A DNA stretch of 64,000 nt from Mycoemilia scoparia (taxonomy: Eukaryota; Kickxellomycota; Kickxellomycetes; Kickxellales; Kickxellaceae), in NCBI GenBank assembly GCA_027575805.1, contig JANBPU010000031.1, positions 62,001 to 126,000 on the forward strand, written 5' to 3'. Shown piece by piece: positions 58,016 through 64,000 of the stretch (the stretch's first letter is position 1; each line of letters opens with the position of its first letter). The notes beneath the pieces are model-generated. The model was not told the origin of the DNA, searched no databases, and saw only the letters and a program-made list of their open reading frames with translations. A program made the translations under genes and the position numbers.

Positions 58016-59036
58016 TTATCTTCGTTTTGGCAAGATATCTGAAGAGCTTGGATTCCATGATTCTGGCTGGTATTCGCGCTTTTTATCCGCCGCGTTCCAT
58101 GGCGATTCTTTATATCCTGCTTGGCTTTGTGAAGTTGATGGAGTTGGTTCTAAATTTCGTTGTTTAAAAAATATTGAAGTTAGTATTGTATTAAGGCTAT
58201 AAAGCCATTGCTTCTTGTCAATTTATCATATTCATTTGGGAGCCTAAAATATTTGATCGATTACTTGCCATGTGTTTCAGCAGGTGCAGATTCTTTTTCT
58301 GCCTCTCTATCTCTTTGGGGTAGTTTTTGTACCTTTGGCATCTAATAAATATTCATATATCAATTTAGACAACAATCAATACCAACGAAATAAAATATAT
58401 AGCTATACTATTTTCAATATATATATATATATAAGAGCCTATTTTTCTTACTTTTTCAATTAGCTGGGCCTGGTCATTAGATTTTCTTGAAAACACTTCT
58501 TCCTTATCAACCTTATCATATACAGCCACGAGCTTTTTGACATTTTCTTGCAGTTTCATCCTTCTTATGATATCTAATTCGAGCTCCTAATTCATAATAC
58601 AAGTGTTTTATTATTGGATTCATACTTTTCTGGCCATGCCCAAACAAGTAGATCAGTACCAAATTTAAAGATTCTTTTACCTGAACAGTTGGTGGTTCAT
58701 ATCTTGTATGATGTAACCAAGCTTGCCATTGCGCTATTTGAATCAACCATTTCATATTGATCAGCAAAGTAGCCCTTCAAAATAACAATATCAACATGGT
58801 AACTATTAAAAAACGGCTACAATTGTCTTTAATAACTTACTTGGAATCATATGCTCTTCAAAGACAGTGTGGTATACTTTGTCTTTATATTCAATCACTC
58901 GCCTAGGCCTATCGATGCCTTTTCTATAATATTCGAAATAAAAGTTTCCTTTGAGATCCTGGCCGGCAAATTTGTATCTCCGCCAAGGTAAAGGCAAAGC
59001 CCTCCAAATTAGATAATATCTGCGCAATAGTCCCAT
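58016..59036 (-). CDS. NDUFAF2: NDUFAF2 (mimitin/B17.2L)-like complex I assembly factor
   Basis: Exons 58841-59036, 58681-58733, 58452-58586, 58269-58341 and 58016-58149 join to 196 residues. MGLLRRYYLIWRALPLPWRR, then KFAGQDLKGNFYFEYYRKG, then IPTQWQAWLHHTRYEPPTVQ and the C-terminal REYQPESWNP are the conserved blocks of NDUFAF2. This paralogue of complex I subunit NDUFA12 chaperones late assembly of NADH:ubiquinone oxidoreductase. The C-terminal Gln-Pro-x-Ser-Trp-x-Pro motif favours NDUFAF2 over NDUFA12. The fourth intron uses a GC donor (CATG|GCAAGT); the GT nearby would shift the frame. A complex I assembly factor implies a conventional complex I. Tail-to-tail with the OCRL-like gene, 70 bp apart. 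Confidence 0.9.
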
Positions 59037-59379
59037 CTTTTATATTGCTTTTTTTCGCGACTTTATATATACGCGAGTGACCTTATTTATATATCTCTGG
59101 GTTTGTTTCAAAGGTATGTTGTTTGTAATAGCCGCACCCACGATCACAGCAAGCTTTATCGGCATATTTATGATTTCAGGACACATTCAATTGCATAATC
59201 TTATGGGTAAAATGAAATACAACATCATTTTTGGCTTCCCCTTACCAATTTCTAACCCCCTGGAGACAAAGAATGAAACAGCGACTATAGAAATTGTATT
59301 TGGTAAAATCTGACCATTTGGTCAACAAAAAACAACCTAGAAAAATGAAATCAGGTAAATACAGTATATACTATTGTCA
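59037..59379. other. Short spacer FIG4 / NDUFAF2
   Basis: 340 bp between two minus-strand genes, containing the NDUFAF2 promoter and FIG4 3' UTR. The open plus-strand frame at 59077-59313 lacks an ATG at its start and has no recognisable feature. Confidence 0.4.
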
Positions 59380-62300
59380 CTAGTTGGTGAATAAAGACAT
59401 TTGTGAATTAGGACAAACATTCATAGCAGAAAAGGCCTGATAAATAGCCAAATCATTTGGTTTGACAGTCGGTTCTTCAATCCAAACATTGTCTTCCTCA
59501 TCTTCTACCTCAACCTCCTCAGCATACTGCTTACTAAATATTGTGCTTCGAATATCTCTACTGTCGCCCTCCCTACCGTCATCTCTAATGCTACCAGTAT
59601 CAACATGGCCATCAAACCTTTGATCTTGAGAAGCAAACTTTGGGGTACCAGCTTGACCTCTATAAAATATATCAGAAGGTCTTTCTCCGCTGAATGTCAA
59701 GAATCTCTTCATTCTTCCCTGTCCCAACTGTCTTTGATAAGGCTTTTGCTCATAATAGTCATTATATCTAGGTTTTGTTATAATATCATCATAATTCCTG
59801 GTGGGTCTGACTGAATTGGTCCAGAAATTATCTTGATCTTTATGAGCAATCTCACCTCTGCGATAGTTTGGATCAGTTATCCATGAGCTCAGGTCATCGA
59901 ATTGATTGATATACTTTTTGTAACCCTCAAGATCCTTCTTGCTGACCTTTGGTTCCTGCAGGGTCCTAGTTACACCATCAGTATACCAACCTCCTACATT
60001 GTAGGCACTATTTTTACCAAGCTTTCCACTCAATGAATCTGAAGATAAAGAACTGTGTCCCTCATAACCAAGTTGGTTTGGGCTCAAATTATTTCTGTTT
60101 TCGATCTTTGACAAAATCTGCTCTTTTGTAGGAATTCGAATCTCATCAGGTATAAATTTGTTTTGACGGTTGGACGGCGGCTTGAGCCATTTCGGCTTCT
60201 TCCGGATCTTGTGCCCATGTGTTTTGACATTATTTGGTGCAGATACTGCTGTTGGAGTTGGTGCGGATGCCAAGTTGGTTGAACCTCCATTGCAGGTATT
60301 CTCGTTACGTTCAGCGAATGGATTCCCAATGGCGGTTTTGTCTTCAACATTTATCTTTACATCTTCGTTGTATTCATAATGATGTGCGTTTGGTGTATCG
60401 GCCTTTGAGTGCACGATTCTGGTTGTTGAGATAGTTTCTTTGGTATCCCTCTTTGGGCTATTAGCTCCCGAATTGATGAAATTTTGGTTACTGCTAATAC
60501 TTGCACTATTCGTGGCGCTGTTAGGGCTAGTGGTGGTTGAGCGATATCTGGTAGTACTATTCATTATCATTGGGAAAAAGTTTTCAAACTCTGTATATTC
60601 ACCAGGCGTATAATACTCATGCCAATACAGCTCTCTGCTAGGACTAACGATATTATCAGCAATGTCGAGTAAAACATTGTTGGGTTGAACTGTCAATCTG
60701 CTTGAACCTAAATCAATAGAGCTATCGACGTTAGTATGATCGCCTATTCTCAAATGGTTTATAAGATTTTCTATAGTCGAAACTTCGCTCCCGCTACAAT
60801 CTCCACAATAGTCCTTAGATCCATTAATGACCAACTCCATAAGATGCTGGGACGGCCTGATATCCAAATTTCTCGTTGGCAAGGTATGGTCTTTTCTAAT
60901 GATACCCAAAAACATATCGATTCCTTCTTGCCTCTCAGCATCAACAAAAGAATTTGAATAATATCTGCGAAATGCTTCTATCATATCGCGGGAGTGGCTT
61001 GACCAGTTATTTATCTTCCGGTATGTTTGCATAGTATTGACTAGATTCGATCCACCATACTGGAGCGCGATGGTATCACCCAAGTCATGAAACATCTCCT
61101 CCATTATATTGCTCGCATCGGTATCAAAAGACAAGTATGGTTTATCAATTACACCAAGCTCATACAGTTGGTGAGCAAGTGCTGTTTTCCCAATGATGGT
61201 CTGAGCAGCATTAGTCCTATCAAGGCAATCAATGCAATTGCTTCTAACAATACCATTCTGCAACCTACGTGCTTGGCGATACGTCTTGTTCGATTCTTCT
61301 GGATTTGCTAGACGCTGCAAATAGTTGTAGTAAGGCTCAGGACCACTATGAAATATGCCTGTTATAACCAAGGCTTCCTCCGCAATCTCCTCGAGAATCT
61401 TAATAACATCATAGGCCTTGTTTTTGTTGGCCTTTGACATGTCCCATCCTATGTAACGAAGATTCTTGTGCTTTGACAAAAACTGGTTTAGGTACTGAAT
61501 ACACTCAGAAAACTCATCCCCCAATATTGACTCTCGCTTGTACCTTTCTTTGGTTTTGATCAAATTCAACACAATGGTAGGCAACCCATATCGATCAAAC
61601 ATCTGGTGGAAGTGTCGCGATGCCTGGACAAAATACGGATCGCTGACAGTTATTTCTATTGGAGGTTTAGGTGCCATTGTAGATGTTTCTTGTGACCAGT
61701 TAAGAGGGATTGAGCCTCGATGCTGGACATATGAAGTGTAATAGGGGTTCGAGTTTGGGATCCCGTATGGCGCATCAAACGAATCTATCTCCATGGTATT
61801 AACAATCTGCTCTGTTTCTACTTCATTGGCGACAAAACCCTCATTATTAACTCCTCGTTTCAGAAACCTAACACCGGCATAGATGCGTGATCTCCTGGCT
61901 ATCAATGTGATATAAATGTCACGAGCCCTTGTTGCGAGCTTGGACTGATCGACATAGCCATGGATGAGTGGTACCATCCACTCCGGTCTGACACCCAGAA
62001 TTTGACACCCATTGCTTATCATATGATGGTTCCAAACAAACATCGAGTTTAGAGGAGCAGGTTGGTTGCTACCCTTGGGCGCCCTTAGCTTTGATGTCAT
62101 GTCTTGCTCTTTATCGGTGCCTGGAAAGCTACCAGGGTACTTCATATTATTTTGTAAAGTATTGGTAATGTCGTATGTATAGCTGAAATAAAAGTTCTTT
62201 GTTAAATCTACGTTTCGAAACAGCGTCAGCATTCTGGCCTCCTGTCGGCTCTTTTCAGCCCTTGGCGATACGCTAAGCAGTATTGTGTCTTCAATATGGT

Positions 62301-62889
62301 ATATGTATTTTCCGCCCAATAACGCCACAGCCCTTCTTCCTGTTATTATAGAAATATAGAATCCCCTGGTAAAGCGAATAAACCCCGTCAATCCATATGC
62401 TTTTTCAACGACCACCTTCAATGCGCCACCAGAGGAGCGATGTTCTGCGGCATGCTGAGTAACTCGATTATCTACCTCGGACAACGTATACTTTAGCCCA
62501 TCATCAGTGACTATATCCCGTCTATTATTTCCATATGGTGTGTTGTGGCTGGGATTGCCTGTGGCCGAAAATTTAGGAGTTGCTTCATAATCTCCAACAC
62601 TAGTTATTGACATTGGCTTTGCAGAAAAGATGGAATAATTGTCGTTTGTTGACATGTTGCTGGATTGCTGCTGCAAATCAATCATTCCTGGCTGAAATTG
62701 CTGTTGCAGTGATGGCGTTGTTGGGATCGGTGCATGGCGATCAACAATCAACAGTCTGTAGTATGAATTATCCAGGCTGTGTCCGATGATATATATATGC
62801 GCCTTAGTGCACAAAACCTTGAAGCTATCAAGAACAATATCAGGGTTCCGATAGAGATTGAAGTTTGCTGTTGCTGGATTGGATGTCAT
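59380..62889 (-). CDS. FIG4: Fig4-type SAC-domain polyphosphoinositide phosphatase
   Basis: A single exon of 1169 residues. The N-terminus NLYRNPDIVLDSFKVLCTKA through YIIGHSLDNSYYRLLIVDRH is typical Fig4. SAC-domain blocks follow: AYGLTGFIRFTRGFYISIIT, KNFYFSYTYDITNTLQNNMK, FVWNHHMISNGC, and WMVPLIHGYVDQSKLA. The active-site loop is RSNCIDCLDRTNAAQTIIGK (Cys552, Arg558). LFHDLGDTIALQYGGSNLVN-like text (MFHDLGDTIALQYGGSNLVN) and SRDMIEAFRRYYSNSFVDAE follow. Fig4 dephosphorylates PI(3,5)P2 and, with Vac14 and Fab1, also supports its synthesis on vacuole/late endosome membranes. The C-terminal 400 residues are disordered and acidic at the end (EEVEVEDEEDNVWIEEP), longer than in yeast (879 residues in total). 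Confidence 0.95.
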   Translation of the reverse strand: MTSNPATANFNLYRNPDIVLDSFKVLCTKAHIYIIGHSLDNSYYRLLIVDRHAPIPTTPSLQQQFQPGMIDLQQQSSNMSTNDNYSIFSAKPMSITSVGDYEATPKFSATGNPSHNTPYGNNRRDIVTDDGLKYTLSEVDNRVTQHAAEHRSSGGALKVVVEKAYGLTGFIRFTRGFYISIITGRRAVALLGGKYIYHIEDTILLSVSPRAEKSRQEARMLTLFRNVDLTKNFYFSYTYDITNTLQNNMKYPGSFPGTDKEQDMTSKLRAPKGSNQPAPLNSMFVWNHHMISNGCQILGVRPEWMVPLIHGYVDQSKLATRARDIYITLIARRSRIYAGVRFLKRGVNNEGFVANEVETEQIVNTMEIDSFDAPYGIPNSNPYYTSYVQHRGSIPLNWSQETSTMAPKPPIEITVSDPYFVQASRHFHQMFDRYGLPTIVLNLIKTKERYKRESILGDEFSECIQYLNQFLSKHKNLRYIGWDMSKANKNKAYDVIKILEEIAEEALVITGIFHSGPEPYYNYLQRLANPEESNKTYRQARRLQNGIVRSNCIDCLDRTNAAQTIIGKTALAHQLYELGVIDKPYLSFDTDASNIMEEMFHDLGDTIALQYGGSNLVNTMQTYRKINNWSSHSRDMIEAFRRYYSNSFVDAERQEGIDMFLGIIRKDHTLPTRNLDIRPSQHLMELVINGSKDYCGDCSGSEVSTIENLINHLRIGDHTNVDSSIDLGSSRLTVQPNNVLLDIADNIVSPSRELYWHEYYTPGEYTEFENFFPMIMNSTTRYRSTTTSPNSATNSASISSNQNFINSGANSPKRDTKETISTTRIVHSKADTPNAHHYEYNEDVKINVEDKTAIGNPFAERNENTCNGGSTNLASAPTPTAVSAPNNVKTHGHKIRKKPKWLKPPSNRQNKFIPDEIRIPTKEQILSKIENRNNLSPNQLGYEGHSSLSSDSLSGKLGKNSAYNVGGWYTDGVTRTLQEPKVSKKDLEGYKKYINQFDDLSSWITDPNYRRGEIAHKDQDNFWTNSVRPTRNYDDIITKPRYNDYYEQKPYQRQLGQGRMKRFLTFSGERPSDIFYRGQAGTPKFASQDQRFDGHVDTGSIRDDGREGDSRDIRSTIFSKQYAEEVEVEDEEDNVWIEEPTVKPNDLAIYQAFSAMNVCPNSQMSLFTN

Positions 62890-63018
62890 GCTAATAATTG
62901 ATTATAAAATACAGTCAATGAAATAAAACAGGGCATGTGTGGCTGACAAAAACATGTTTTGGTTTAACAAATTGCCCTTAAGATTCCATACCTGGCCCTG
63001 CTGTGGTTATGGGTTAAG

Positions 63019-63031
63019 CCCCCCCCCCCCC
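63019..63031. repeat. C13 homopolymer
   Basis: Thirteen C in a row between FIG4 and the glutaredoxin-like gene, prone to slippage and assembly error. Confidence 0.9.
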
Positions 63032-63164
63032 ATAATACAGGCAGCCGATATCTTTTCTAATCTGTACTCTATACAATGGCATTGAATTCCCCTGTTTGGT
63101 TGTAAAGTCTTCTAATATAAAGCAACAAGATATTGAATACCATAGACTGATCCCGCTTATAACC

Positions 63165-63525
63165 ATGGCATTGGCAGCAAGACGCTTGATGCTAACTATG
63201 TATACACACAAGTCTTGCCAGTTGTGCGTTGATGCGAAAGAAGCGCTGATGCGGATCAGAAAAGAGGTTAGTGCTGCAAATTAGAATACCAATTAGAGCT
63301 ATTATATTAATGCTAATGCTCTTTTAAATGCTGCTGTAGGTTCCATTTGGTTACGAGGAGGTTGATATCAAAGCACCAGGGAACGAAGAATGGTTCGAAG
63401 AATACAAGTATGACATTCCGGCGGTCCACGTCAATGGAGAATTTCTTCTATACCATCGGGTAGATGAAGAGAAAACAAAATCTAAACTATTACAAATGCT
63501 AAAAGAAATGCAGGCCAAACAGTGA
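63165..63525 (+). CDS. Glutaredoxin-like protein (DUF836 / YDR286C type)
   Basis: Exons 63165-63266 and 63340-63525 (GAG|GTTAGT ... CTGTAG|GTT) join to 95 residues. The fold is thioredoxin-like: MLTMYTHKSCQLCVDAKEAL with a CQLC redox pair (Cys18, Cys21), EEVDIKAPGNEEWFEEY, and YDIPAVHVNGEFLLYHRVDE with the cis-Pro (Pro61). Small proteins of this kind, including yeast YDR286C and human C5orf63, are annotated as glutaredoxin-like with unknown substrate. The second Cys of a CxxC pair is consistent with a dithiol mechanism. The short N-terminus (MALAARRLML) is basic and hydrophobic and might be a weak mitochondrial signal. Confidence 0.9.
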
Positions 63526-63616
63526 TGTAACCTTGAATGCTTTATTGTATTGCAAAGACAAGAAAATATGCCATTTAGTTTATGGTATCATGATTTTTAA
63601 TTAAAATAGCAATTGG

Positions 63617-64000
63617 TCAAAGCTGCATTCCCTGGATTCCAATCACTTGGATCTCTTGCCTATCGTTAGTATCTACAACTACCACCAACTTTAAACAACC
63701 AGCGTGTTCTACTGCACAACCTATAACTTCCGATACTATTGGCCAGCCATTTAAGCTATATGTCTCTGTGATCTATGAATAATGGATCAAAATTGGAATA
63801 AAACTTGCATCATAAATTAATATATATATACATGAGACCAACAGAATAATTACTAAGACTGAATTATTACCTTTCCATCGTGTACGATGTAAATCCTGTT
63901 GCTTTGAGTCATACACAATATGGCATCTGTAGCAGAACTTTTATCATTAGAAGAAGAAATTGGGAATATCTTGGTGACGGCATAAGGCAACTGGAAAAAG
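63617..64000 (-). CDS. 3' end of an unidentified gene cut by the window edge
   Basis: Last exon 63617-63772 (51 codons and stop). The preceding exon runs from 63871 to the right edge, with donor AAG|GTAATA and acceptor CATAG|ATC. The visible C-terminus reads KIFPISSSNDKSSATDAILC, TQSNRIYIVHDGK|ITETYSLNGWPI and ends LVVVVDTNDRQEIQVIGIQG. Alternating hydrophobic strands with short turns look like blades of a beta-propeller, but I cannot name the family. Both exons join in frame. Confidence 0.6.

Noticed and set aside
59077..59313. 78-codon hydrophobic ORF between FIG4 and NDUFAF2
   Set aside because: It starts with GTG, has no family resemblance and lies in a short AT-rich spacer.

Overview
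The window looks like nuclear DNA of an early-diverging (zygomycete-grade) fungus. The evidence is compact genes with short GT-AG introns, fungal housekeeping genes (Gdb1, Ubp2, Mlp1/Tpr, Hog1, Siw14, Fig4, Pet191, Dus1, Mri1, Glo1), and an animal-type OCRL/INPP5B lipid phosphatase with an ASH-RhoGAP tail. There are also several fungal 7TM receptors. Kickxellomycotina or a relative is a guess; no marker here settles the lineage. I found no rRNA, convincing tRNA, CRISPR or autonomous transposon.

Layout. 0-5 kb: the start of a CSC1/OSCA-type channel running off the left edge, an unrecognised three-exon gene, and ribosomal protein eS7. 5-6.4 kb: MRI1 (methionine salvage). 6.7-25.4 kb: a looser, repeat-rich, sensory-looking stretch. 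It holds three divergent 7TM receptors (6.7-9.8, 15.7-17.6 and 23.6-25.4 kb), a secreted, probably GPI-anchored periplasmic-binding-protein-like gene (12.0-13.9 kb) and one or two small unknown genes. 27-44.7 kb: a dense housekeeping block with PET191, a UBP2-like deubiquitinase, a 2054-residue Mlp1/Tpr nucleoporin, glyoxalase I and glycogen debranching enzyme. 45.6-63.5 kb: signalling and organelle genes, namely a nine-exon Hog1/p38 MAP kinase, a Siw14 inositol-pyrophosphatase, DUS1, an OCRL-like 5-phosphatase, NDUFAF2, FIG4 and a glutaredoxin-like protein. The 3' end of another gene is cut by the right edge.

Three non-coding repeat families run through the spacers. They are (A) a ~105-125 bp MITE with TA targets and long inverted termini (six copies plus one internally deleted remnant), (B) a ~125 bp element (four copies) and (C) a ~150-190 bp element (three copies, one inside the last intron of the MAP kinase gene). 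They cluster at 14.1-15.2, 17.7, 20.0-21.0 and 49.1-49.4 kb.

The genes suggest two themes. One is environmental sensing (CSC1-type channel, three 7TM receptors, a surface ligand-binding protein, Hog1). The other is inositol phosphate and phosphoinositide turnover (Siw14, OCRL-like, Fig4). The remainder is mitochondrial assembly (Pet191, NDUFAF2) and core metabolism. Exon junctions were placed by hand from splice consensus, reading frame and family similarity.
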